A DNA stretch of 64,000 bases from Adiantum capillus-veneris. Lineage: Eukaryota; Streptophyta; Polypodiopsida; Polypodiales; Pteridaceae. The position numbers and the translations under genes are program-made. Positions 11,087 through 20,205 of the stretch are shown in pieces; position 1 is the stretch's first letter; every line of letters begins with the position of its first letter. The DNA is taken from contig CM043952.1 in the NCBI GenBank assembly GCA_014529385.2, positions 156,709,057 through 156,773,056 on the forward strand. Reading direction: 5' to 3'. Below the pieces are notes generated by a model, which saw only the letters and a list, made by a program, of their open reading frames with translations, had not been told where the DNA came from and made no database searches.

Positions 11087-11120
11087 CTCCCCCCCTCCTA
11101 GTATGAGTCCTCCCGGACGA
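11087..11120 (-). other. Gy3 internal polypurine block
   Basis: In sense order TCGTCCGGGAGGACTCATAC (11120-11101) is followed by TA and GGAGGGGGGGAG (11098-11087), the latter identical to the 3' PPT. It starts right after the TAG that closes the tryptophan-motif frame. The same block, 18 of 20 bases plus a purine tract, is at 61138-61172 in Gy4. Confidence 0.85.
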
Positions 11121-11693
11121 CTATGAAGTGTCTGTGGACGAAGCATTGTAGTTGTTTTGGTCATAAGTTCCCAATGCAATTGCAGAGAGATGATACAACA
11201 GTCTTTCCAGTAAAGCTGCTCTTTGTTTGATTGAAGGATTGGTGGTCGGGTTTTGGGTTGGTGATACTTCGGTAGTAGAATCAGTAGATGGATTCATCTT
11301 TACCTTGTTGTTCTTTTGTATAATCCAAATCTGCTTCCGCTTCGCTTGTGCTTGCCACAAACTCTTTGCGACCCAAACCTGCTTTGTCCTTTGTGTTGAT
11401 TTCCTCGGCTTGAAATACCTAGGAGTTTTCGTTGATTGTACCGAAGGGAGTTCCTGTTTACAAATCTTTGGGATCCAAATTTGCTTGCTATGGCTTTGTG
11501 CCGTCATGAATTTCTTTGGAATCCAGATCTGTTTCACTGTCCTTGATTGTCTGGAATCACTCTGTTGTCTGGAATTGAAGACTCTGTTTTCCACCTTTGT
11601 GTTCTCTGGCACAACCTTTTTTGGTCTCCATACCAACTTTGACTCCGTTTTTTTCCAAGGTTGAGCTGTTATATTATTGCTTGTCTTCCTTAT
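11121..11693 (-). CDS. Gy3 tryptophan-motif repeat region (continues pol frame after TGA)
   Basis: In frame with the integrase ORF but separated from it by one TGA (11694-11696). The 516-bp open part contains at least five copies of a short motif of the form [KLR]-[QKL]-[IV]-W-[IVR]-x-K: LVWRPKK, KQIWIPKK, KQIWIPKI, KQVWVAKS and KQIWIIQK, 15-35 residues apart in a basic, Ser/Gln/Thr-rich background. The C-terminus (ALLERLLYHLSAIALG) is more ordered. Gy4 has the same kind of motifs (KVWIKKS, KIWLPKD, YRWVPKI) after its protease. I know no name for this region; an RNA or capsid contact role is speculation. Confidence 0.65.
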   Translation of the reverse strand: MRKTSNNITAQPWKKTESKLVWRPKKVVPENTKVENRVFNSRQQSDSRQSRTVKQIWIPKKFMTAQSHSKQIWIPKICKQELPSVQSTKTPRYFKPRKSTQRTKQVWVAKSLWQAQAKRKQIWIIQKNNKVKMNPSTDSTTEVSPTQNPTTNPSIKQRAALLERLLYHLSAIALGTYDQNNYNASSTDTS

Positions 11694-13742
11694 TCACTGT
11701 TGAGAATTCCTCGTCGAAGAGTAATCCGGTTGTATAGAAACTTTTGGTTGCCATTGCTTCTTCTTTTTCTCTGGTTGTTGTTTGCCCTTGTTCGTGGATT
11801 CTTCCTTTGGAGTTGGCTCTGCTCCTTTGGTGAACTTAACTGATTGACTTTCACCTTCGTATTTGATAAGCACTGATTTAGAACTCCAGTCAATCATTGC
11901 ATTGTATTGTTTCTGCCATGGTTGTCCTAGCAATAATGGCTGTTGTGTAGCTTGGTCTTCAACCATGTAAAACATATGAGGATACACATACTGGTTAATC
12001 TGTATATGTAAAATTGTGCATCCGACAGTTTTGATTGAATTCTCAGAGTAACTCTTTAACTCTTGCTTGGCAGTTTGTACTTTAGTGTCATTTGTCAATT
12101 GTCTATAAAAACTGAGTGAAAGTAGGTTAGCTTGAGCTCCTGAATCCAATAGTGCTCTGGCTTTGATTTGGTTGGTTCCTACTTTGCATTCAATGATGGG
12201 TTCTTCTTTGTCATTATCCATTTCTATTATACTGACTGCGTTTATTCGTATTGCTCCTTCATTGCGCTGTTTCTGACGCAGTAGTCTTCTTTTCTCCATT
12301 TTTTCCTTCGCCTCAGCTTGCGCTTCCTCCACAATCATTTTCTTTTTCTGGACACGCAGCTTATCTTGATGTATTTTGAGAAGCATGTCTTGGGTTAGCG
12401 GCAAAAGATACTTTTTCACTCTGCATCCACTAATCCAATTGGGCATTTCTTCTCCGTCTAATGTAGCAAGCTTGATGGCTCCACTTGGTGATAGATCTTT
12501 AATCACCAGAGGTCCCATCCCTCGCTTTTTAAGCTTCTTAGCATGCTGTTTCAGAGTGTAAACTAGGACATAGTCCCCAACCTTAAACTCTTTAGTCCGC
12601 ACATGCTTATCAAAAAATTCTTTTTGTCGCCTTTTTTGAGCGTAGATAGAAGCTACTGCTTTTAGACGAAGCTCATCTAGCTTTTCCAGGTCATCTATTC
12701 TATCAGAAAGCTCGTGCCCTGTCCACTCTAGATCCTTAGCCACCCTTAAGGTTGAAATCAAGAATTCTATTGGTAAGATAGCATTTAGCCCAAAAACCAT
12801 GTTATATGGGGTCGTTCCTATTGATGTTTTATATGCTACCCTATATGCCCATAATGTTGAATGCAACTTCTGGTCCCAGTCAGTTCTCGACTCAGATACA
12901 ATCTTCGTAAGGACCGTGCATATGGTTTTGTTTGTTGCTTCAGCTTGTCCGTTTGCTTGTGGATGATACGGGGCTGATTTCCTATGGATTACCATGAATT
13001 CATCTAGAAGGATCTCTATCACTTCATTTATAAAATGTGTGCCTCGATCACTCACAATTTCTATTGGCAATCCATATCGTACAAAGACGTATTCATATAG
13101 AAATTGTGCCGTGGTCCTGGCATCTGCTTTTTGAGTTGCCTTTGCTTCGACCCACTTTGATAGATAGTCTGTAGCCACAACGATGTATTGTGCATGAGTC
13201 TTATATGCAGGAGGTGAAATGGGTCCGACATAATCAATCCCCCATTTTGCAAAAGCTCTTGCCCCCATCATTGGTCTAAGCGGCATATCATCTCTTTTAA
13301 GTGGTACTTTGGTCCGCTGACAGTCATCGCACCGTCTAACGTATTCCTCAGCGTCCATATGTAATGTTGGCCACCATATTCCTGCGGCTAAGACAAGTTT
13401 TGTTGTCTTATCACCTGAGAAATGGCCTCCACCTACTCCTCCATGAGCTTGCTCCAGGATTATCACATACTCAGACTCTGATGCGCAAATCCTAAGCTGG
13501 TTGTCTTTACCTCTCTTATAGAGTTGATCTCCTATTAACGCGTAATCTCTAGCTTCTGTCTCTACAGATTTCTGACGAGCTTTTGACGTTCCTTCTGGGA
13601 AAGTTCTATTTGTGAGATATTCAACAATATATACACTCCATTTCTGAGCGATCATTATCTGATATAATGTCGAATACTCTGCTGGCGGTTTTGATGAACA
13701 TACAATACATACAGTGACATATTCATGTACGCTTTCTTTCAT
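11694..13742 (-). CDS. Gy3 integrase with a C-terminal second retropepsin domain
   Basis: 682-residue frame. Residues 1-15 finish an H2C2-like module begun in the upstream frame. Residues about 95-145 form a full H2C2 zinc site (QAHGGVGGGHFSGDKTTKLV ... CDDCQRTK). The core follows, with WGIDYVGPIS (first Asp), IVSDRGTHF (second Asp) and HPQANGQAEATN (Glu). Then come a C-terminal domain and, after a basic helix, a retropepsin-like domain near residue 530 (ARALLDSGAQANLLS and LLLGQPWQKQYNAMIDW) with a standard D-S-G. The tail is lysine-rich. A protease after integrase is an unusual order. The frame is contiguous with the upstream ORF except for the TGA at 13743-13745. Confidence 0.85.
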   Translation of the reverse strand: MKESVHEYVTVCIVCSSKPPAEYSTLYQIMIAQKWSVYIVEYLTNRTFPEGTSKARQKSVETEARDYALIGDQLYKRGKDNQLRICASESEYVIILEQAHGGVGGGHFSGDKTTKLVLAAGIWWPTLHMDAEEYVRRCDDCQRTKVPLKRDDMPLRPMMGARAFAKWGIDYVGPISPPAYKTHAQYIVVATDYLSKWVEAKATQKADARTTAQFLYEYVFVRYGLPIEIVSDRGTHFINEVIEILLDEFMVIHRKSAPYHPQANGQAEATNKTICTVLTKIVSESRTDWDQKLHSTLWAYRVAYKTSIGTTPYNMVFGLNAILPIEFLISTLRVAKDLEWTGHELSDRIDDLEKLDELRLKAVASIYAQKRRQKEFFDKHVRTKEFKVGDYVLVYTLKQHAKKLKKRGMGPLVIKDLSPSGAIKLATLDGEEMPNWISGCRVKKYLLPLTQDMLLKIHQDKLRVQKKKMIVEEAQAEAKEKMEKRRLLRQKQRNEGAIRINAVSIIEMDNDKEEPIIECKVGTNQIKARALLDSGAQANLLSLSFYRQLTNDTKVQTAKQELKSYSENSIKTVGCTILHIQINQYVYPHMFYMVEDQATQQPLLLGQPWQKQYNAMIDWSSKSVLIKYEGESQSVKFTKGAEPTPKEESTNKGKQQPEKKKKQWQPKVSIQPDYSSTRNSQQ

Positions 13743-16700
13743 TCATGGCCAATAGACTCCCAATTGTAACAAATTCCTATATGTGTTCCTTCTTGAACAA
13801 TAAAATGCACATTCCTGAACATGTGCTTCGCGCAGATATATATTTACTATCCTAGATGAATAACCCACATGATGATCATTTCTATCGCTTTCACTCTGTA
13901 CTCTTTTGTCTTTTCGTAAGCTCTTTTGATTATTACCTCTCATTCTTCCAGAAATCTTGTCCTTAACACAATCTTCCGCCTTTACTAGCATTAGGAATTG
14001 ATTTTTTCCTCTTATTCTAGGCATCGGATTGGTTCTAACCCCCTTTGTTTTTTTCTTTGCTCTATAGCGTTTCTGGCGTTGTTTAGTTCGGTTCGGAAAA
14101 TCATAAAATCGGACATCCGTTATAGTTTCTTCGTTTCCGCTTGAATTGTCCGTTGACTCGTTGTCTGCTTCATTTCCCCACTCTGGATGATCGGGAATGT
14201 CGTGAAACACCTCTTCTTCATCTTCCTTTTCCAGTGTATCGTTCTTTTCAGTTTCTTTTTCGAGTACAGTTCTCAACATGAAGTACGGAACCACGTCGTA
14301 CCCGTCCTTGTCGCAAAATTTTGTTGTGGGACCATCCGGAATTGCACAAACATCTAGGGTTGCTAGAATGTGTGTCCATTCTAATGGTTCAAGCGTGTCC
14401 TCTGGAAAGGGTTCTCCTACATAAGCTTCATCTTCGATAGCCCTTTCTAAAACACATTCTTCTCGTTTCAGACTTCCACATTTCGAAGCTCCACACATCC
14501 ATAACTCCTTGGGTTTACCTAACCAAGCTGGAAATTCGGATCCCGCCAAAGTAGCAGAATCAAACTCCTCCACCGGTGTTCGGTTCACATCTTTGTAGCT
14601 ATGGTCTTTCAGGTTCACACGTGTAGTGGTTTCCATATTTCTCAGGTATATGTGATCGTAGCCCCAATCCTGGACCATTTTCAACTGTCTCATGAATGGT
14701 CTTCCCAGTATGATATCATAGTTATTCTCCTTGCCAAAATCGACAATAGCAAAAGTATGTTCGTATTCAATGCCGCAAGAAGTCACTACAACTTTCTCTA
14801 ATAACCCCACAGGTTTCTCCATGTGTCCATCTGCTAATTGGAGTTTCAACCTAGTCTTCCTTATTGCTGGTTTCCCCCATTTTTTCCAGATTTCTTTTGT
14901 AGCAATGGCTACCCCAGCTCCGTTGTCTAGTATTGCCATCGTCTTCACTCCTTGGAATTCAACTGGTAAGGTTGTATTCCCCTCTTCACCTTCACAATAC
15001 TCTCCGACCTTGTTTAAGGGTACAGGCTTAGCGTTCTTTTGTGGTTTGTTCAGCTCTTGTATACCCTCTTGCAGTCTCGATGTTGGGTCTCTTATCCCAA
15101 ATTTCTCCAAGCATTTTCCTACAGTGGTCCACATATGTGGTCTTAACCTCAAAATCTCAGCTAGAGTGATAGTGCATGTCACTGGTGTTGACAAGATCTC
15201 TATCAATCCTTGCGAGTCCATAACTTTTTCTGATGAGATTCTTCGTGAGGGAAGTGCTCTAATCTCGGATTTTTCTTCATACTCTCCTAAGTATGAAGGT
15301 AAGGTATTCAGTGAATGAGGTTTGCTCTCCATTGTTCTAACAGAGCCCCCATCTCCCCAGTAAGATTGCAGATCCAAGTCCACTTGAGATCCTGCCTCAA
15401 ATTCCACTATGGGAGGATTCCTGATGTCCTTTTCCCAATTTGTCTGATTAGCTTGGCAACTTAGCTCGTTTGCAAAGTTTGCCTCTCTCACTTGTTTCCA
15501 AAATTCATTGTAATCCTCATCTCTTCCGTAAGACCTCTGTATGACTGGATGAAAACTCTCTATCTCCTGATCGGTTGTGTTCAACACTATGCGGTCATCC
15601 TTGTGTGTATTTTCAGGCTTTTGTGCACTGGGAGTCTTTTCAGCTACCCGTGAAACAATAGTCTCTTGCTGAATTGGGTTTTCCGTTCCACAATTCATTG
15701 TTTCTTTTGTTGGTTCTAATAAGGCTTGTGCAGTCTCGATCATTTTCTGGCACATTTCAAGTCTCTGCTTTTCCAATTCCGCGTTTGGGTATGTCATCCA
15801 CCTCTGTTCTTGTGTTTGGTTGTTCTTTAACCTAGCTTCGTAAGCTCTCATCAGTGCGTCCAATGGTTCGTGTACTTTGTCGACTAGCACTGATCCCCCT
15901 GAGCTTAAGCTAGTTGTTTCTTTGATACTCTTTTGTTTCGTTCTTTCAGGGCTCATCTCTCGTTTCCCGTTTTGACTCTCAAGTTTTTCTAATCTATCTT
16001 TCGTTTGCTTTAGTTCCTCAGCTAGAATAGCGTCTTCACGTTCTTTTCTCAACTTCATGCGTGCTTTTCTAGCTTTCCATGTGTTTCTCTGACTCCGCGG
16101 TCCTTGACTAACCACTTCAGTCGCTAACTTTCCATTCTCAGGTTCTCTAGTGGTTTTCTTAGCTTGAGCTCTAGTAACAACTTGCATTGGTATCAGAGTT
16201 TCATTTTCAGACCCACTGCTGGTAGGAATAGTTTCTAGCATATTCAATGTCGTCTTTTGCACTTTGTTTGGATTTTTTGAACAATCCTCAATGAAGTGAG
16301 TAACCCCACACTCAGTGCAATAAGCGTTAATTCTAATGATTTCCGTATGTGGGCAAACATTCATCAGATGGTCACCTCCACACTTGTAACATGGTCCTAG
16401 TGCTGGTCTTGGTCCCATTTGATTCGTCCTTTGTGGATAGGATGGTCTTTGTCCTGTTAACCCTCCATGAGCTATGAACATCAATGTTCTTGCGTCCAAA
16501 TTGTATCTTTCTTCATCAGAAGAACTTGTAACTGTTGGTGTTCCAACATTCCCAATCATGCCCCATGGTTCTGGTTGTTTGGGTTCTTTTGGTGGGTAAT
16601 ACACAGTTGGAGACATGTGTGCACCAGATTCTTCATAATAGGCTTGAACAGGCACTAAGGCTTGTTCTTCCTGATTCTCTAAGGTTGGTGCATATCTAAT

Positions 16701-18782
16701 GCCCACTGGTCTTGCTCCTGGTAAAGGTGGTTGTTGTCCCAATACCGGTTGCGGTCTTTCTATCCCCATAGGTCCTGGTACATTTCCCGTTGGGTATCGA
16801 GGTACTGGATGTACTTGAGGTGGTGCTAATTGAGCAGGAGGTGCATATTGACGCTCCCTTACATACCCTTTGTTGTAATAGCACTCCTCTGTTGGATGGT
16901 TTGTCCATTTTTGTTCAATAGCACACCACTTCAGTGTTTTTGGCAATGGTTTTTGGTATGGTGCCATCCTTTTTAGAGCCTCTTCTATCATTTGCTCTAC
17001 ATTTGGCATGGTTGTTGTTTGAACATTCTTTTTAGTGGTAGTCTCGCTCGCTACGGAGGAGGAGCTACTGGATGCAAAATCTGTATCCGCTGACACCTTT
17101 CCATAAACTGTACAGTTATCCACTAAGTACAATGCTTCTCTCGTTACTTGCTCGAAACTTGTACAAGCTTTCAAGTGCAAGTCCTTCTTGAGAGTGTCGT
17201 TCCTCAGTCCCTCAATAAAGAGAACAGATAGTCTGTCATCTTGTGGTCGTTCACGTACTGGACATCTCTCAATGTATTGTTTGAAGCGAAGTGATGCTTC
17301 CTTCACTTTTTCGTGTTCTCTCTGTTTAAAAGCATATATTTGTGAGACCGTATTGTGCTTAATCCCTCGTTTTGAGAATTCCTCAGCAAACTCTCTTATC
17401 AAATGGTCAATGTCATGGAATCCCCCTATGTTCAGTGGTTGAAACCATGTCAATGCCGTACCTTCTAGAGTAAGACCAAATCCCTCGTATTGTGTATGGA
17501 AATCTGTTATCTGCTCAGCTCTTAAGACTTGCTTAAAGAGTGACACATGTGCATACGGATCTCCTGAACCACCATACTTCTTTGGCATACACTTCGCTAC
17601 TTGAGATGGTCTCATACGTCTATGGTCTGCTACCAATCTCATTGCTCCTGTGTCCCGGCTAAACCTTTCTCTAGCATCATGGACCTCATGGGTTACCCTT
17701 GTCGGTTCCCCTGCTCTGAATCTACTACTAGGAGGTAAATGTGATGGTTCCGCTTCGAACCTTGGACCTGGAGTGGTATACGTGGGGATTGGAACTGCAC
17801 TACCTCGATTCGTATCCATTGACTCTCTGGAATGTAATGATCCCATTGGTCCGGGTTTCGAGTACTGAGGTTGACTGAAAGAGTCAGCAACCTGTGTTCT
17901 TTGTCCTCCTGTTGTCATTGGGTTTTGCACTCCATTTGTTGGTGCTGGTCTTTGTGAGCTAGAAGTAACATAATACTGATGTAGTGGTCCCCCAAAGTAT
18001 GTATATCCTTCTAATTCTTTCTTACCCATTGTTGAGTATTGCCTGCCATACTTGTCGTAAGCGGCAATTTTCACTTCCGATCCCTCTGTGTAGGTAAAGA
18101 CATAAAGTCTTTTTTGGTCTGTCAACTCTCCGGTGTAGGGTTCTTCACATCTATAATAGAGGTCTTGCTCCCCATTATTATATTTGTATAGCCCCACATA
18201 GATGTTATCAGTGTTGATCCTTGTAGTTTCATTCTCTCTTCTTAACCTCGCATCAGGGAAGTTCATTATTGGTGCTTTCTCCTCAAGTTCTTCATCTACT
18301 TTGGCTTTGGTGCCCATCAATCCCCACTTGTCCACAATGTTAGGGTTTAGGACTACCAAGTACATGGTACCCTCGTCATCTAGATATCTATCTCCGCTAT
18401 AGCTCACAGGCACTAAGTCCTTGAACTCACTAGGTCTCTCCTCTATCTTTACACAATAGCGGTCCATTCCATCTTTGTAGATCTTGGCACCTTGCTCATT
18501 GTCGTACTGGTATTTTATGAACAATAGCTTCATTGTGGCGGAAGGGTTTGATGATCCTGCTGCCATATTTTCTCTGTTGTTCAGGTTCAAGTGTTCCAAG
18601 TGTTCAGTGAAAATCTCGTAAGATCTCTCCGAAGAAGTATCAGAGACACTTCCTTCAAAGATCGGCTCTAATGGTTGCACCCAACTTTGGTTTACACTTC
18701 CCTCGGTTGATATGACACTTGCTGGTTCCCCTTGTTTTGGTTGGTTATTCTGGAGGTTCCTGCCCGATCTCAAATTCATCAA
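13743..18782 (-). CDS. Gy3 gag with zinc knuckles and a degenerate protease-like domain
   Basis: 1679-residue open frame starting MMNLRSGRNLQNNQ. Residues about 70-270 form a domain I do not recognise (LLFIKYQYDNEQGAKIYKDG ... LYVFTYTEGSEVKIAAYDKY), strongly conserved in Gy4. Residues about 380-560 are a Ty3-type gag capsid region (YGGSGDPYAHVSLFK ... LEGTALTWFQPL ... RCPVRERPQDDRLS). Two knuckles follow near 800-830 (CYKCGGDHLMNVC, CTECGVTHFIEDC), then a charged coiled segment (about 905-960). A protease-like fold sits near 1286 (MAILDNGAGVA ... DIILGRPFMRQL) with D-N-G in place of D-S/T-G. The last 100 residues are basic and end in an H2C2-like fragment. RT and RNase H are missing where they would normally follow. 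Confidence 0.85.
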   Translation of the reverse strand: MMNLRSGRNLQNNQPKQGEPASVISTEGSVNQSWVQPLEPIFEGSVSDTSSERSYEIFTEHLEHLNLNNRENMAAGSSNPSATMKLLFIKYQYDNEQGAKIYKDGMDRYCVKIEERPSEFKDLVPVSYSGDRYLDDEGTMYLVVLNPNIVDKWGLMGTKAKVDEELEEKAPIMNFPDARLRRENETTRINTDNIYVGLYKYNNGEQDLYYRCEEPYTGELTDQKRLYVFTYTEGSEVKIAAYDKYGRQYSTMGKKELEGYTYFGGPLHQYYVTSSSQRPAPTNGVQNPMTTGGQRTQVADSFSQPQYSKPGPMGSLHSRESMDTNRGSAVPIPTYTTPGPRFEAEPSHLPPSSRFRAGEPTRVTHEVHDARERFSRDTGAMRLVADHRRMRPSQVAKCMPKKYGGSGDPYAHVSLFKQVLRAEQITDFHTQYEGFGLTLEGTALTWFQPLNIGGFHDIDHLIREFAEEFSKRGIKHNTVSQIYAFKQREHEKVKEASLRFKQYIERCPVRERPQDDRLSVLFIEGLRNDTLKKDLHLKACTSFEQVTREALYLVDNCTVYGKVSADTDFASSSSSSVASETTTKKNVQTTTMPNVEQMIEEALKRMAPYQKPLPKTLKWCAIEQKWTNHPTEECYYNKGYVRERQYAPPAQLAPPQVHPVPRYPTGNVPGPMGIERPQPVLGQQPPLPGARPVGIRYAPTLENQEEQALVPVQAYYEESGAHMSPTVYYPPKEPKQPEPWGMIGNVGTPTVTSSSDEERYNLDARTLMFIAHGGLTGQRPSYPQRTNQMGPRPALGPCYKCGGDHLMNVCPHTEIIRINAYCTECGVTHFIEDCSKNPNKVQKTTLNMLETIPTSSGSENETLIPMQVVTRAQAKKTTREPENGKLATEVVSQGPRSQRNTWKARKARMKLRKEREDAILAEELKQTKDRLEKLESQNGKREMSPERTKQKSIKETTSLSSGGSVLVDKVHEPLDALMRAYEARLKNNQTQEQRWMTYPNAELEKQRLEMCQKMIETAQALLEPTKETMNCGTENPIQQETIVSRVAEKTPSAQKPENTHKDDRIVLNTTDQEIESFHPVIQRSYGRDEDYNEFWKQVREANFANELSCQANQTNWEKDIRNPPIVEFEAGSQVDLDLQSYWGDGGSVRTMESKPHSLNTLPSYLGEYEEKSEIRALPSRRISSEKVMDSQGLIEILSTPVTCTITLAEILRLRPHMWTTVGKCLEKFGIRDPTSRLQEGIQELNKPQKNAKPVPLNKVGEYCEGEEGNTTLPVEFQGVKTMAILDNGAGVAIATKEIWKKWGKPAIRKTRLKLQLADGHMEKPVGLLEKVVVTSCGIEYEHTFAIVDFGKENNYDIILGRPFMRQLKMVQDWGYDHIYLRNMETTTRVNLKDHSYKDVNRTPVEEFDSATLAGSEFPAWLGKPKELWMCGASKCGSLKREECVLERAIEDEAYVGEPFPEDTLEPLEWTHILATLDVCAIPDGPTTKFCDKDGYDVVPYFMLRTVLEKETEKNDTLEKEDEEEVFHDIPDHPEWGNEADNESTDNSSGNEETITDVRFYDFPNRTKQRQKRYRAKKKTKGVRTNPMPRIRGKNQFLMLVKAEDCVKDKISGRMRGNNQKSLRKDKRVQSESDRNDHHVGYSSRIVNIYLREAHVQECAFYCSRRNTYRNLLQLGVYWP

Positions 18783-20185
18783 TTCCCCTAAAGGACTTTA
18801 ACTTTTTCGTCTCAGCAATTTGTTTTCCCCAAGTTTTTGTGGTCAGAATTGATCCAAACTGATTGATACTTGGTCAATTGTTTAATCTTGTCAGTTGGAC
18901 AACTTCTGTTTCATCAAGTGAGAATTTTGTTGCAGTTATGCTGAAAAAGACATTATACGCGTATGATGTCTTTTTTTCACAGATTTAGACTATTTTGGTT
19001 ATGCTCACTCTCAGTAGCCCCCTTATGCTCTGTCCACTCACAAAATTCAGTTTGATCTCTGTTTGAGCAAGTTATGGCTAATTTAGGCTTTTCTTGGCAA
19101 TTTTCCGCTTTTGACTTGTTTTGGGTCAATTGAGATCCAAATGGGATGAAACTTGAAATATAACCTCTAGACAGCTATTACAATAGATCTGTGTTGGCAA
19201 AGTATCAAAATATGTCCAAAATTAGGTCAAAGACATCATACGCGTATGATGTCTTTTTCATCAATTTGGGTCAAAACTTAATATTTATGCTTCCTACAGT
19301 GCTTGTAACAATCTTGTCAGGTCAGATATCAAAAATAAGCAGTGGATGTGCCAAAAGACATTATACGTGTATGATGTCTTTTGTCCCAGATTTTGACTAT
19401 TCTTGGTTTTAAGCCTTCTCCAATGTTTACAATTGAGTTTCAAGTGTTTTTGTCAGGTTTGAATGTAAAAACAAGATCTGAATCCAAAATTTCCTCTTCT
19501 TTGCGTTTCTTGGACTCCGACTTGTCTTTTTGGGTTTCTTTGAGTGTTAATGCTCTTGTTTTAAGTTGAAATTAGGGTATAACCCCCTTTTTGAACACTT
19601 TGGTAAAGTCAAAATTTCTGTTTTGGTCTCTGTTTGGTCATTTAGACATCATACGCGTATGATGTCTAAAGTTGCAGATTTCCAGTTTTTTGGCACAGAA
19701 TCCTTCCTGAAGCTTTCTCAAGTGCTCAGCAACTCCCAGATACACAGAAAATTTCTCTGACTTTTGTTTATTGCAAGTTTCACTACTAACTCGACGGTTT
19801 AGTGATCTAACATGCAATCAACCATATCAAGCAAATACTCCAATGATTACTAGCTCTAGATCAGGATCAAATGAAGTCCTACCTAAGCTATTCCTAATCA
19901 TAAAATGGGTTTGGTAATTGTGATTTTAAAGAAATCCACTGCCACTCATGGACTAGCAAATTCTTCTTCTATCAACAACTACTCAACACCAACAAAACAA
20001 CAAACAAATCTAAGCTAATCTAAAAATACTGTCAAAACGGAAGACCCAGGAATACCCCACTTCTTAGAATCTCTCGAGATCTTCGGAGTCCACCACTCCT
20101 AGATCTTTTCTAACTAAAGTATACAAAGTAGTTTATACGACTCACCTCGTAGGATTAGTCTAAGGTCACCTACTTAGGGCTCTCG
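18783..20185 (-). other. Gy3 leader with four palindromes
   Basis: 1.4-kb untranslated leader between the PBS and the gag start. It holds palindrome cluster B in its gag-proximal half. The PBS-proximal half (19670-20185) has no repeat I can see. Short phrases around the palindromes resemble those in the 3' spacer. Confidence 0.75.
18948..19667. repeat. Palindrome cluster B (four copies)
   Basis: Same 24-bp palindrome as cluster A, starting at 18948 (one change), 19231 (perfect), 19356 (two changes) and 19644 (perfect). Spacings are 283, 125 and 288 bp, close to those of cluster A. Confidence 0.95.
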
Positions 20186-20203
20186 TCCCCGGCAGCGGCG
20201 CCA
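20186..20203 (-). other. Gy3 primer-binding site
   Basis: TGGCGCCGCTGCCGGGGA on the minus strand, two bases downstream of the 5' LTR end. This is the non-iMet type of site seen in Athila/Tat-like elements, and close to the Gy4 site at 55741. Confidence 0.9.
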
Positions 20204-20205
20204 AA

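Noticed and set aside
14731-15318. 195-residue plus-strand frame inside Gy3 gag/protease
   Set aside because: Antisense shadow of the long gag frame, which has recognisable domains.
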